Of a DNA stretch of 64,000 nucleotides, positions 48,596 through 58,021 are shown one piece after another. How positions within the stretch are numbered: the first letter of the stretch is position 1; each line of letters starts with the position of its first letter. The DNA is from Sphingopyxis sp. HIX (lineage in GTDB: Bacteria; Pseudomonadota; Alphaproteobacteria; Sphingomonadales; Sphingomonadaceae): the NCBI RefSeq assembly GCF_001468285.1, contig NZ_LNSB01000027.1, forward strand, positions 1 through 64,000, given 5' to 3'. The position numbers were made by a program, and so were the translations under genes. Under the pieces are notes generated by a model. That model saw only the letters and a list, made by a program, of their open reading frames with translations, had not been told where the DNA came from and made no database searches.

Positions 48596-51558
48596 GCGGC
48601 CTCCTCCCGTGTCGCCAGCGCGCAGACGAAGGCCGCGAGCAGCAGCGCCAGCCCGTCGGCGAGATCGCTGATCGAAATGGGCGACAGAAAATAGACATTG
48701 CGGCCCGTGAACGGGACCGCGAGCATGTTGGCGAGCGCCATGTAGAGGCTGCCGGCGAACAGGATGAAAGCCCCCGACACGGCCGAGAGCGGCATGGCCC
48801 GCGCCGGGCCACTCGCCGGCGGCATCATGTCGCGCAGGATCAGGATCGCGCCGACCAGAAGGAGGAGCAGCATCGCCGCCGTACCCGCGCGTCCAAAGGG
48901 CGCCATCATGTGCACCGACACCGAATAGTCGCTGAAATGGGCGGCTTTCAGCTCGAACGGAACCGGCTGGTTGAGGAAACCGCGCCCCCACAATCCCTGG
49001 TTCGCATAGACCGTCATCGCGTAGAAGGCGGCGCGCGCGCCTTCGCTGTCGCGGGTGCCGCGGGTACCCAGCGCCTCGGGCGCCGCGAAGGCGATGGCGC
49101 GATCGTGAAAATGGCCCTCCTCGCGCGTCTTGATGATCGCATCGATGGTTTCGATCTCGTGGCTCGCCATTTGGCGCGCCTGTTCGGCGGCGTCATATTG
49201 AACGGGCGCATCTGCCGCCAGATAGACGAACAACAGCGCAATTCCCCCCACCGACAGCAGGACGGCCGTCCGAATCCGGCGCACCGCCTCGGCTACGCCG
49301 GCCAAGGCATGGCCCGTCCATAGTCCCGCCAACGCCAGCGTCGCGGCAGGCAGGCCGACAACGGCAAACCCCGGATCTCCGCCCACAAGCGCGGCGATCC
49401 CCAGCAGCACGGCGGCGGGCGCCCACAGAAGCATCGCAAATCCGAGCAGCGCGCCCCAGCGCGCGCGGGGCGGCGGGGCGCCGACGACCAGCCGGCACGC
49501 AAAAGCCACGGCGAGCACCAAGGCCAGCGTGGCCAGACCGATCGGCCGCCCGACGAGTCCAAAGACGGCGACGGTCGCCAACCAGCACGCCCCGAAGATT
49601 GCGCCGCAGAAAATCAGGACGCGGCCTCGCCCCGCCGCGAGCGTCGCGGCCAGCGAAGCATCGTCGGGATCGAAGCGATCGCGAAGCCGCGCGAAGTTCC
49701 ACGACGCCAGGCCCGGCCGACGATGGACAAGCCCACGCCAGACCGCGGCCGCCATGGGCAGCATCATGGAAAGGAGGAGAAGCACGATCGGCACAAGGAA
49801 GAGCAGGCTATAATCGGCCCAGCCTCGGCCCCCGACCCACCTCCACGCCACGCCGGTCAGGATGCAGGACACCAGTGCGGCGAGCACCGGGAGCAGCCAG
49901 GTCCGCGCCGTCCGGCCGCCCGGGGCAGCCGCATAGTGGCGAGCGAACAGGGCGGCCGCCTGCGGGATAGTCCAGATCGCGACGGGTGCCGCCAGCAGCG
50001 CGATTATCGTCGCCGAACGAGGGTCGACATAGGCCGCCTCGAACGCGACCAGCAGGCGCAGCGCGAGCATGTAGTCGAGCGTCGTCAGCACCGCGAACAT
50101 CGCCAGATTCCGGCGCCGCAGCGTCCACGTCGCCAGCACCGAGGCGCCAATCCCCAGGATGCCGAGCCAGATCGCGAAACGAAAGGGGTAATAGGCCCGA
50201 TCGAGCATGCCGAACTGGACGAGGATCGTGTCGCCGGCATCGCTGCCCATCCGCACTCGCTCGGCGGGGGCGTCGACCGGAAGCCCGGCGAAAAAGCGGT
50301 CCACATAATAGCCGAGGCGCGTTTGCCCGGGATCGGCCGTGCGGGGGGCATCGGCCACGGCCTTTCCGGCGATTTCCGGGCGGCAGGCGTCGCCCGTGCA
50401 GTCGCCGCCCTTCAGCGTGACGAGTTGCCGCACCTGTCCCGCCACCTTGTCGCCCAGGACCGGGAAGCGCAGTTCTTCGATGCCGCTTCCTTCCAGGATC
50501 GATCCCAGATTGCCCAGCGAAACGAGCCGCTCGTTGCGGGTAGCCTTCCGTTTCCGCGCCGCTTCGTCATAGCCGATGCGCAGCGTATCGGGCGTATCGA
50601 AACGCACCGTCAGCGAAGGCGCGCGCCTCCCCGCCGCCGTCGGAGCGGCCAGCGACAGGATCATCGATCGCCGCTCGACGAGCCGCGCGCGGGGCAGTTC
50701 GTCGACGGGATCGCCGTCGCGCAGCGCTTCGAGGAAATGTTCGGGCGCGGGCCTTTCCAGGCTGTATATGGCGATCCGGTCTCCCGAGCCGGCTCGGGCG
50801 GCCGATGGCGCCTTCGGCGCCGTCGTACATCGCCCATCGCCCAGGTGGGCATCGGGGTCGGCGAGGACCACCTGAAGCGCGCCGTCGCTCCAGACGAGAT
50901 AGGTTTTCACGCGCGCCACAGACGAACGGCGCGCGGTAAGCGCAAAGTCGCGCAGCAACATGACGCGGCGCTCGACCGCGGACGGCAAGGCCGTCGTCGC
51001 GGCCACGCCGTCCAGCTCCAGACGGTTGGCCGCAGCGTCATGGCGGATGCGGTGTCCCGCAACGCAAATGGTCCGGCGTCCGAGCGGCTGGGCGCCGATC
51101 CAGCGCGTGGGGCCGCCGGGCGGCGTGACCGTCACCGCGCCGTTGGCGCGCGCCGCGGCCGCCTGCACGATGCAAAGCGGCGCCGCCTCCGAACAGGGCG
51201 ACGCCCCCGCGCCGAAGAAGATCGTCAGAAAGGCGCCGCCCAGCGCGGCCTGGTCGTAGGGCCGCCGCTGCACGACGAGGTCGTCCGATTGCCGGTCGTC
51301 GCCCAGCGTCAGGCTTCGCGCCGACGGCCGTTCGCCGGGCGTCCCCGCCGCAAAGCGCACTTCCTGCAACTCGAGCCGCAGGTCGCCCATTCGCCCCCCG
51401 GCTTCGAAAATGACCAGCGAAACAAGGGCGAGCTGCGAGGCGGCGGCGGCGAAAACCATCCACCGCGCCACCGCGCCGCGCCACAGGGCGATCAGCAACA
51501 GCGCGATGAGCGCGACCGAGCCCGTCGTCAGTATATATCCGGACGTCGGGTCGGGCAT
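48592..51558 (-). CDS. Very large membrane protein with FtsW/RodA (SEDS)-like C-terminus
   Basis: The 988-residue protein has two N-terminal helices and about 400 residues of mainly soluble, probably extracytoplasmic sequence. Many membrane helices then run from about 470 to the end. The last 150 residues resemble SEDS glycosyltransferases: GLWGRGFLN, then AAHFSDYSVSVHMMAPFG (Asp near 877, where SEDS proteins keep an extracytoplasmic Asp), then ANMLAVPFTGRNVYFLS and SDLADGLALL. Normal SEDS proteins have about 400 residues. The overlap with a transpeptidase gene supports a peptidoglycan-polymerase role, which remains inference. It starts 2 bp after the preceding stop. Confidence 0.75.
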   Translation of the reverse strand: MPDPTSGYILTTGSVALIALLLIALWRGAVARWMVFAAAASQLALVSLVIFEAGGRMGDLRLELQEVRFAAGTPGERPSARSLTLGDDRQSDDLVVQRRPYDQAALGGAFLTIFFGAGASPCSEAAPLCIVQAAAARANGAVTVTPPGGPTRWIGAQPLGRRTICVAGHRIRHDAAANRLELDGVAATTALPSAVERRVMLLRDFALTARRSSVARVKTYLVWSDGALQVVLADPDAHLGDGRCTTAPKAPSAARAGSGDRIAIYSLERPAPEHFLEALRDGDPVDELPRARLVERRSMILSLAAPTAAGRRAPSLTVRFDTPDTLRIGYDEAARKRKATRNERLVSLGNLGSILEGSGIEELRFPVLGDKVAGQVRQLVTLKGGDCTGDACRPEIAGKAVADAPRTADPGQTRLGYYVDRFFAGLPVDAPAERVRMGSDAGDTILVQFGMLDRAYYPFRFAIWLGILGIGASVLATWTLRRRNLAMFAVLTTLDYMLALRLLVAFEAAYVDPRSATIIALLAAPVAIWTIPQAAALFARHYAAAPGGRTARTWLLPVLAALVSCILTGVAWRWVGGRGWADYSLLFLVPIVLLLLSMMLPMAAAVWRGLVHRRPGLASWNFARLRDRFDPDDASLAATLAAGRGRVLIFCGAIFGACWLATVAVFGLVGRPIGLATLALVLAVAFACRLVVGAPPPRARWGALLGFAMLLWAPAAVLLGIAALVGGDPGFAVVGLPAATLALAGLWTGHALAGVAEAVRRIRTAVLLSVGGIALLFVYLAADAPVQYDAAEQARQMASHEIETIDAIIKTREEGHFHDRAIAFAAPEALGTRGTRDSEGARAAFYAMTVYANQGLWGRGFLNQPVPFELKAAHFSDYSVSVHMMAPFGRAGTAAMLLLLLVGAILILRDMMPPASGPARAMPLSAVSGAFILFAGSLYMALANMLAVPFTGRNVYFLSPISISDLADGLALLLAAFVCALATREEAA

Positions 51559-51560
51559 CG

Positions 51561-53198
51561 CTATCCGCGCCCCTCGACCATGTCGCCCGCCATGGGGTGG
51601 GGTGCGGAGAAATAGCGGCTCTCCATCACATCGTCATATTCGCGCCGATGCATCTTCACGAGTTGCCGGACCGGCAAATAGGCGATGAACACATACCAGA
51701 TGAGCAGGAGAAACCCGAGGCCGAGACCCACGACATAAACGATCTTGCGCAGATCGCTCTTGCTGCCCGAGATTTCGGTGTGCCACGCGGCATCGAAGGT
51801 CTCATAACTCTTGTGCGCGGCATTTCCCGTCGAAAAGGGGTTGGCAACGGCTTCGCCGGACTGGGACAGGAAAGCATTGCGCGCCTTCGCATGCGCCGCC
51901 CAGAACTGGCGGGCCGGAGCGCCCATGTCCTTTACGTCGAAGGTCGTCGCGGTCGCGATTTCCGCGAGCGCGGCCAGCTGTTCATAGCCGGGATGAAGCG
52001 TCACTTCCCGGCCGTCGCCGCGGGCGATCTGGAAACCGGCCTTTTCGCTGTCGTCTTCGGCCGCGACGGTGATCCGGCGCGCTTCGGTGATCCACCCCTC
52101 GCGCGCCAGCAGCAGCCGCGTGAGCACGGCAAGCTCGGGATAGGTTTCCCACAGCTCCGTTCCCTGCCCCTGCCGTGCGAGTTGCAGGACCAACCGGCCG
52201 TCGTCCGTCAACTTGCCGCGCAGCGGACTGGTGCAACGGTCTTCGCACAGCCGGCGATCCGACAGCAGCAGCAGCGAGAGATAGTCCTGCCACAGCGCGG
52301 CGCCCGCGCCCTCGGTCAGGTTCATCATATATTGCGAGGGGCGAAGGATGGGCAGCAACGTCGCGCCGGTCGCCGTGGCCTGCCCCGCGCCGCCCGCGTT
52401 GCGATCGGCCGTCGCGCTCTTGATCGCGGTCCGCAGCGCCGCGCGGACCGCCGTCGTCGCATCGGACAGCGCAGCCCCGGTGCGTCCCTCGGCCTCGGCA
52501 AAGAGCAGCCGCCCGTCCATCCAGTGGCACGGGATGGCAAGGCTTGCCTGCGGCGCGCCGACATCCTCGGCCCCCTCGCTGTTGGCCGGCGGGGTGCGAT
52601 CGCAGCCCGCTTCGGTCAGGAAGGTGCGGGCACCGACCGTGTCGCCGCTGCGAAACGCCACGACCGCCTTTAGATAGGCGGGATCGAATCCGGGGTTGGT
52701 CGATCGTCCACCGCTCTTGCCCAACCGCTCGAGCGTCGCGAGTTGGTAATCGCTGCCCGCTTCGAAACGGCCGCCGCGGGCCAATTGGCGTTCATAATCC
52801 TCGCCCAGTTGCGCCGAAACGCGGTTGAGCGTCTCGCGCGCCGCCGACGTCCGGTCAATCGTCGATTCCGACAGGTCGGTCGCCATCGGCCCCGCACCGA
52901 GCAGTGCCGCGTCGATACCGAGGTCGCCGGCGCGCAGCTGGCGATCGAGTTCGCGCGCCTCGGCGGCGGTCCACACCTGGTCGGGGCGCTTCGCCCAATC
53001 TTCTTCCGTGACGACCCGGGTGGTCCAGGGGAAGGCGCTGTAGGCGACCGTCGCGAGCGCGATCACCAGCAATATGGTCGTCGCGCCATGGGCGACGAGC
53101 GCGCCGCGCAGATTCAAATAGATACGCCGCTTCCGGAACGCCTTGGCCAACCCCGCGAGTTGCCGTCCCTGCGGCAGCTTGCCCCCGTCCTTCGTCAT
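51561..53198 (-). CDS. Two-TM protein with large extracytoplasmic domain
   Basis: The 545-residue protein has a basic N-terminal tail, a helix near residues 38-58 (ATTILLVIALATVAYSAF), about 425 residues likely outside the cytoplasm with several Cys, and a second helix near 490-512 (VYVVGLGLGFLLLIWYVFIA). A cytosolic tail follows (KMHRREYDDVMESRYF). No known domain was recognised; the loop is helix-rich. The ATG at 53198 is used, and a GTG at 53207 is possible. It is translated just before the SEDS-like protein and could couple cytosolic GTPase signalling to the cell-wall pair. Confidence 0.78.
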   Translation of the reverse strand: MTKDGGKLPQGRQLAGLAKAFRKRRIYLNLRGALVAHGATTILLVIALATVAYSAFPWTTRVVTEEDWAKRPDQVWTAAEARELDRQLRAGDLGIDAALLGAGPMATDLSESTIDRTSAARETLNRVSAQLGEDYERQLARGGRFEAGSDYQLATLERLGKSGGRSTNPGFDPAYLKAVVAFRSGDTVGARTFLTEAGCDRTPPANSEGAEDVGAPQASLAIPCHWMDGRLLFAEAEGRTGAALSDATTAVRAALRTAIKSATADRNAGGAGQATATGATLLPILRPSQYMMNLTEGAGAALWQDYLSLLLLSDRRLCEDRCTSPLRGKLTDDGRLVLQLARQGQGTELWETYPELAVLTRLLLAREGWITEARRITVAAEDDSEKAGFQIARGDGREVTLHPGYEQLAALAEIATATTFDVKDMGAPARQFWAAHAKARNAFLSQSGEAVANPFSTGNAAHKSYETFDAAWHTEISGSKSDLRKIVYVVGLGLGFLLLIWYVFIAYLPVRQLVKMHRREYDDVMESRYFSAPHPMAGDMVEGRG

Positions 53199-53250
53199 TG
53201 CCCCCACAGCCCCTTCTTGCCGTCGCCCGCTGGTCCCCGCCGGCGCGGCG

Positions 53251-54726
53251 CTATCGCGAACGCTTTTCGGTCAGCTTCGCAAATTCGCGATCGGTTTCGC
53301 GCCGCACGTCGAACGGCGATTTCGCCGCGCGGTCATGGTGGCGGACCCATTCGGCCAGCCCCTTTCGCGTAAACAGCGTGCGCATCGTGCGAAGCACCGG
53401 GTGCCGTTCGGCCTGCCGCTCCAGCCAGTCCCTGCGTCCGCCATTCTCCTCTATGCGGCGCAGAAGCCACAGCAGCGGCTCCCATATCCCCCGGCCCTTT
53501 CCATATTGGCTCGGCGGGATTTCCCGCTTTTCGACCGTCTTCAGACTATTGTCCTTGGGATCGACGATCTGTTCCTCCCAGCGAAGCGGTCCGCCGACGC
53601 ACGCGGAAGAGAAATCCAGATTTACCGACCGGAAATTGTCGGTCATCACGCGATAAGGCGCGCGGTCGCCCTTGTCCCGGTTGGCGGCGATAAGCGACAG
53701 CCACGGGTCATTGCCGTCGATCCGCTGCTGATCTTCGCCGACAACGACGGGTTCGGGTGCCGGATCGGTCCCGAATATCTGGTCCGCCTTGGTCAGCATG
53801 ACCGACAATGGGATATGCGATCGCCGTGCGGCCTTGAGCCGACCCTCGCGTTCGTCGGGACCAAGCGCGCGGTAGCGTTCAAACGCTTCGAGCCGCGTCC
53901 CCTTTTGGACGTCCTGATCGATGACGTCGAGGAACTGCGCGAGCGGCCCCAGCATGCGCATCGAATCGGTCACAACCTGGTTGAGGTCGTCCCAATCCTT
54001 GGCATCATAGGGCGAGAGTGCCGGCGACGTGCCGTCGCGCTCGACATATTCGGGGGCCTTCCGGTCACGAACACCGACCGCTGCCGGCCCGGGAAGAACG
54101 AGGATTATCCCCTTGGCGATCGCGATCGCTGCACAAAGCTGGCGTATTCGCGGCTCGTCGGTGCCCGCAAAGCCCGCGCTTCTGGGACTGATCAGCTGCG
54201 CGAAGAATTCGCCGGGAACGTCGATGAAGGTCCAGTCCGAACGTCCCGCCTCGGCGCCTTCGCCGGCCGGACTCATCGGCATGGCCTGGACGCGCTTCGT
54301 ACTCAGCGTGCCGTTGGGTTCGACGAAATCCTGCCCGATCAACTCCTTCGAGACTCCGGCCACATAGCCGAAGCCGTCGGCCATCTTGGCCGCCTGCAAC
54401 ACGCAGAAGGATTTGCCGGCGTTGCTGAACCCGGTGATGAGGATCGGCGCGCCGCGCGTCTCGATATTCTCCAGCTTGGTGCGCAGTTTTTCGTAATCGT
54501 CATCGGTGGGAGCCACGAACGGCGGAACCAGGATCGGCAGGGCAGGCGCTGCGGCCGCCGCGGCCGCCGCGGCCTGGTCGGGAACCGGCGCCGCCGGTGC
54601 AGGAAGCGCCGCTTCAGGCTGAGGGATCGGCGCGACATTGAAGGCGACCATCGGCTGATATTTGTGACCGCGGGGACAATCGACCGCATCGTCCGGAAGC
54701 TTTTCGCCGCATTTGCAGATCTTCAC
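53251..54726 (-). CDS. Zinc-ribbon P-loop GTPase
   Basis: The 491-residue protein begins with a small Cys/His ribbon (CKCGEKLPDDAVDCPRGH, residues 4-21), then an Ala/Pro linker, then a GTPase-like domain. The P-loop is GFSNAGKS (Lys near 105), the G3-like element is IDVPGEF (Asp near 169) and G4 is TKAD (Asp near 315). It resembles the bacterial double-GTPase group predicted to act in regulated conflict or signalling systems; the assignment is from motifs only. The GTG start at 54726 overlaps the previous stop as GTGA and follows GGGAGAAGG. It is cytosolic, with no membrane helix. Confidence 0.82.
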   Translation of the reverse strand: MKICKCGEKLPDDAVDCPRGHKYQPMVAFNVAPIPQPEAALPAPAAPVPDQAAAAAAAAAPALPILVPPFVAPTDDDYEKLRTKLENIETRGAPILITGFSNAGKSFCVLQAAKMADGFGYVAGVSKELIGQDFVEPNGTLSTKRVQAMPMSPAGEGAEAGRSDWTFIDVPGEFFAQLISPRSAGFAGTDEPRIRQLCAAIAIAKGIILVLPGPAAVGVRDRKAPEYVERDGTSPALSPYDAKDWDDLNQVVTDSMRMLGPLAQFLDVIDQDVQKGTRLEAFERYRALGPDEREGRLKAARRSHIPLSVMLTKADQIFGTDPAPEPVVVGEDQQRIDGNDPWLSLIAANRDKGDRAPYRVMTDNFRSVNLDFSSACVGGPLRWEEQIVDPKDNSLKTVEKREIPPSQYGKGRGIWEPLLWLLRRIEENGGRRDWLERQAERHPVLRTMRTLFTRKGLAEWVRHHDRAAKSPFDVRRETDREFAKLTEKRSR

Positions 54727-56441
54727 GACCTTCTCCCTCCTGCCGCGGAAACGGCGACCGGAGGCATCCGCCGCAGGTGCCGAAGATAGGCGATCATCGC
54801 ATCGGTGCGCGCCATCGCATCCATTGCTCCGCCGGGAGCGCCGGGCCGTGGGTGAGCTTCGCGCAATCGCGCGAGCAGCGGCTCGTGCAAGCCGGCCTGG
54901 AAAATGCGCCGGGCGCCGCTGCCCCCGCTGGCATGGTCGAACAGCATTTCCGCGCTGGCGCGAATATCTTCGCGCAGCGCCGGATCGACCGACGGCGCAT
55001 AACCGAGGCGGGCCAGGCGGGAGGCAAGCCCCTGCAGAGCGGGGCCGCTCGCTTCCTCCGCCCTGTGCTCGCGGGCCTCGCGAAGCAGATCGCGGACGAG
55101 CGCCGCGAGGCGGGGCAGTTCCGCAGGCCGATCGAGCGCGCGCGCCGCGGCGCGATCGGCGGCGTCGTACAAGGCCACCATCGACGCCTCCGACGCGCCC
55201 GGGCTTCCCGGAAGCTCCGCGACCCACTGATCGCGCCCCGCCTCGTCAAGACACGAAAAGAGAAGGAGCGGATCGGGGTCCGTGAAACCGGCCCTGACGA
55301 GCCTGGCCTGATCGATGCCGAGCGTGGTCAGCGTGGCGGGTGCCTGCGACAGAAGTTCGCGGCGCAGCATCGACAGCGAGGCATGATTGGCCGCGCCGTC
55401 GACGAGATAATGTTCCACCAGTCGCCCGACGGCGACCCCGATCTCCCGCTTTACATCGTCGGCCGCCCGAACAGTCCGGGCAGCATCGACCAGAAGACGC
55501 AGCCAGTTGGCAACGCCATCGGGTCCGAAACCGGCCGCGATTTTGGCGAGCATCGCTTCGCCGCGGTCGTGCAGCGTATCGGCGGGCGTGGCGTCGCGAT
55601 GCCCCACCCCCCGCAGGCCATCGAGGGCCCGGGCATGGTCGTCGCTGCCATGCCGGCTTTCCGAAACCGCCTGGGCCAGCGCGAGCCAGCACCGTTCGAT
55701 GGCCGGAATGTCGGCACCGCTGCGGATCGCAAGGCCGCCGCCGGGCGCGAAGCCGATATCGACCGTTCCCGTCGAATCGGGCTCTTCGGGTATCGTGCCC
55801 GGCGCGACGGACAGCGACCATGCCGTCCCGGGCAGCGCCAGCGTCGACCAGCTCATGGTCGTCGCCCGGTCGAACGGCGCGGCGGCAAGCAGATTGCCGA
55901 TCAGTCGCAATGCATAGGCCGACCGCTCGTCGTCGGTCGCGTGCCGGGCCGCGTCGTGAAACCGGACAGGCACGATGCCCAGCAGCGGCAGGAACGCCGC
56001 GACGTCGGCGCCGGCGCCCTCCCTGCCCGACGGCGTCTGAGGGATATCGACGACCGCGGCGGGAATCATTCCGCTCGGCGTCAGCATCGCCCGGTCTTCG
56101 AGCCACGGCCCGACCAGTCTGTCGGCGCGGCCGTGCATCTGCCGTACCGCATCCTCACTCATCAGAACGCCGCTGGTGGTCACGACCGGGTTGCCGTCGA
56201 TCGGCGCATCGCCACGGGTCGTGGAGAGGAACCAGATGCCGGGACTGCCCGGAACCGGCATCAGGCTGTGCATGACGACGCCGGGACCGACCTGGAACAC
56301 CATATTATGGTTGAAGCCCGAGAGTCCCCCAACCGCTGCATCGTCGATGGGCAGCACCGGCGAACGACCGACCACGCCGAAATTCCGCCCGCGCGATAGC
56401 GGGCCGAGGATCAGGCGTGGAAGTTGGATCGTCTCGGCCAC
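54723..56441 (-). CDS. Cytosolic protein of unknown function, likely GTPase partner
   Basis: The 572-residue protein lacks a signal peptide and membrane helices. The first 150 residues are beta-rich and begin LPRLILGPLSRGRNFGVVGR, reminiscent of GTPase-associated proteins whose N-terminal domain recognises a partner. The rest is alpha-helical and Ala/Leu/Arg-rich, with no catalytic motif I can name. It ends inside the GTG start of the GTPase gene, so the two are translated together, which is the main argument for a shared complex. Family membership needs a profile search. Confidence 0.72.
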   Translation of the reverse strand: MAETIQLPRLILGPLSRGRNFGVVGRSPVLPIDDAAVGGLSGFNHNMVFQVGPGVVMHSLMPVPGSPGIWFLSTTRGDAPIDGNPVVTTSGVLMSEDAVRQMHGRADRLVGPWLEDRAMLTPSGMIPAAVVDIPQTPSGREGAGADVAAFLPLLGIVPVRFHDAARHATDDERSAYALRLIGNLLAAAPFDRATTMSWSTLALPGTAWSLSVAPGTIPEEPDSTGTVDIGFAPGGGLAIRSGADIPAIERCWLALAQAVSESRHGSDDHARALDGLRGVGHRDATPADTLHDRGEAMLAKIAAGFGPDGVANWLRLLVDAARTVRAADDVKREIGVAVGRLVEHYLVDGAANHASLSMLRRELLSQAPATLTTLGIDQARLVRAGFTDPDPLLLFSCLDEAGRDQWVAELPGSPGASEASMVALYDAADRAAARALDRPAELPRLAALVRDLLREAREHRAEEASGPALQGLASRLARLGYAPSVDPALREDIRASAEMLFDHASGGSGARRIFQAGLHEPLLARLREAHPRPGAPGGAMDAMARTDAMIAYLRHLRRMPPVAVSAAGGRRS

Positions 56442-56456
56442 GCTGCTTCGCCCGGA

Positions 56457-57767
56457 CTATTGCGGATTGGCCGCGGAGGCGGGGGTCGTGGCGGCGGACT
56501 CCGGCGCGGCGGTATCCTTCGGAGCCGCCGTGCTCGCTTTCGCGGTCGGCGTCGTTTTTGCCGAACCCTTGGGCCGCGCTTCGGACGCCATTGCGGCATC
56601 GCCGGGTGCTTCGTCGGAGGCAATCTCGCCCTCGGCGACCTCGCCCTCCCGTTCGCTGTTCAGTTTGACCAGATAGCCGGCCGTCAGCGCCTTGGCGACC
56701 TCGGCCCTGATACCGCTCCGTCCCGCCTTGAAGTTCTGCGATATCACGCAGTGTCCGGCACGTTCCACCTCTGGCCTCGACAATTGAGCATAGTCCTGGT
56801 TCGCCGCAAGGCCCTCGACGATCTTCGGGCAATCGACTTCTCCCGCTTCGAAACGCTCGCCGACGCCCGCAAAAATTGCCCTGAAGAGCGCGCCCTGTCC
56901 GTCTTCTCGTTGCCCGGCATCGTCCCATGTCTTATCGAACGAACCGCAGCCTTCCTCCGGACAAAAGCTAGCGAAATCTCTCGGACGGCGGCCGTGAAGT
57001 TTGGTCCAGCCGGATTCTATCGCATCGCCATAAGCCGCGTCATAGACTTCATGCTGAGGCGCAGGCGGCGCGTAGATATCGGGCCGGACGAGGTCCAGGC
57101 CCAACGCGGTCCCCGCCGCAATAGCCGCGCCGACGAGCACCGCCAGAAGGTGCGTCCACGACTGGCGCCACCAATCCACGACCTTTTTCCACGACCAGCG
57201 GCCCGCAGGCTCCTCCGATGCGGGAACTCCGCCGGGTTTGGGCTGTTCGGGGGGCTGTGTCGCGACCAAGGTCGCAGCGATCGCATCAAGTGTGACGGCC
57301 GAATCCACCTGTTGCGCCCGCCCTTCGTCGATGATCCTTCCGATTTCGTCCGACAGGCCGGTTCGCCCCAGCGATGCCTCGATGGAGGCGATGCGGTGCG
57401 CGATGCCGTCGACCCGTTCACCGCCCCCCGCCAGTCGCTGCATTGCGGCTTCAGCCTCGCCGAGCGACGTCGAAAGCGCGTCCGCCTGTCTCGCGGCCTC
57501 GGCAACCCTCTCCTGTTGCCGATGAGCTTGATCCAGGAGATTGCCGACGCGCTTGTCGATTTCGGAGAGGGCGGCGATTTTCGCTTCGAGCGCCTCTCCC
57601 GTCTTCTGACCGGTCAGCGCCGCGGCTTTCGCTTCTGTGACGATCTGCGCCAGTGCCGCCTCCACGGCGGCCTTGACGCCCGCGCTCGTCCGCTCAAGAA
57701 CGAGTTCCTGCCACAGCCGCTCGAACTCGGCGGCTACCGCGCTATCGTAACGATCTTCCCCCGCCAT
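56457..57767 (-). CDS. Coiled-coil single-pass membrane protein
   Basis: The 436-residue protein has a long predicted coiled coil (about residues 10-170, e.g. DKRVGNLLDQAHRQQERVAE). One transmembrane helix lies near 212-232 (HLLAVLVGAAIAAGTALGLD). An extracytoplasmic part contains paired cysteines (CPEEGCGSF, DCPKI, GHCVIS), and the C-terminal tail is low-complexity Ala/Thr/Lys/Pro. It is the first gene of the nine-gene leftward set, and the next gene starts 15 bp later. It could sense the envelope and pass a signal to the cytosolic GTPase pair, but this is inferred from topology and order only. Confidence 0.75.
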   Translation of the reverse strand: MAGEDRYDSAVAAEFERLWQELVLERTSAGVKAAVEAALAQIVTEAKAAALTGQKTGEALEAKIAALSEIDKRVGNLLDQAHRQQERVAEAARQADALSTSLGEAEAAMQRLAGGGERVDGIAHRIASIEASLGRTGLSDEIGRIIDEGRAQQVDSAVTLDAIAATLVATQPPEQPKPGGVPASEEPAGRWSWKKVVDWWRQSWTHLLAVLVGAAIAAGTALGLDLVRPDIYAPPAPQHEVYDAAYGDAIESGWTKLHGRRPRDFASFCPEEGCGSFDKTWDDAGQREDGQGALFRAIFAGVGERFEAGEVDCPKIVEGLAANQDYAQLSRPEVERAGHCVISQNFKAGRSGIRAEVAKALTAGYLVKLNSEREGEVAEGEIASDEAPGDAAMASEARPKGSAKTTPTAKASTAAPKDTAAPESAATTPASAANPQ

Positions 57768-57975
57768 CGGCCTCGATACTCCATTCGAACAATGCGAATT
57801 CGAATCGTCGGTTAAGACGCGCCCCTCGCACAGACTAATAGCGCGTTAACCGCAAGCAAGTGGTCGGCGAAATAATTGTCGAATGGCGCGAATATTTGGG
57901 CATTCTGCCAGAAAAAGGCGAGCAGCGGGCCGATCGGGCGCCGCTGGACCGAAAACTGTCCGCAGGCTTTGCAAG

Positions 57976-58007
57976 AAAGGGCGGGCCGCCGAACCGGCCT
58001 GCCCTTT
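57976..58007 (-). terminator. Intrinsic terminator after the PRC-barrel gene
   Basis: AAAGGGCGGGCCG and CGGCCTGCCCTTT pair over 13 bases with a single G-T exception. On the minus strand the stem is followed by TTTCTT. It lies just downstream of the PRC-barrel stop, so it insulates the 41-58 kb gene set from the housekeeping side. Confidence 0.75.
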
Positions 58008-58021
58008 CGCGATGCGCGACG

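Noticed and set aside
41333-57767. Type IV or type VI secretion system
   Set aside because: Apart from one HerA/VirB4-like ATPase, none of the defining secretion components (VirB6/8/9/10, TssB/C, Hcp, VgrG) is seen.
57768-58021. Small coding frames in the gap before the nine-gene set
   Set aside because: Their composition is non-coding, and the stretch is explained by a terminator and upstream promoter space.
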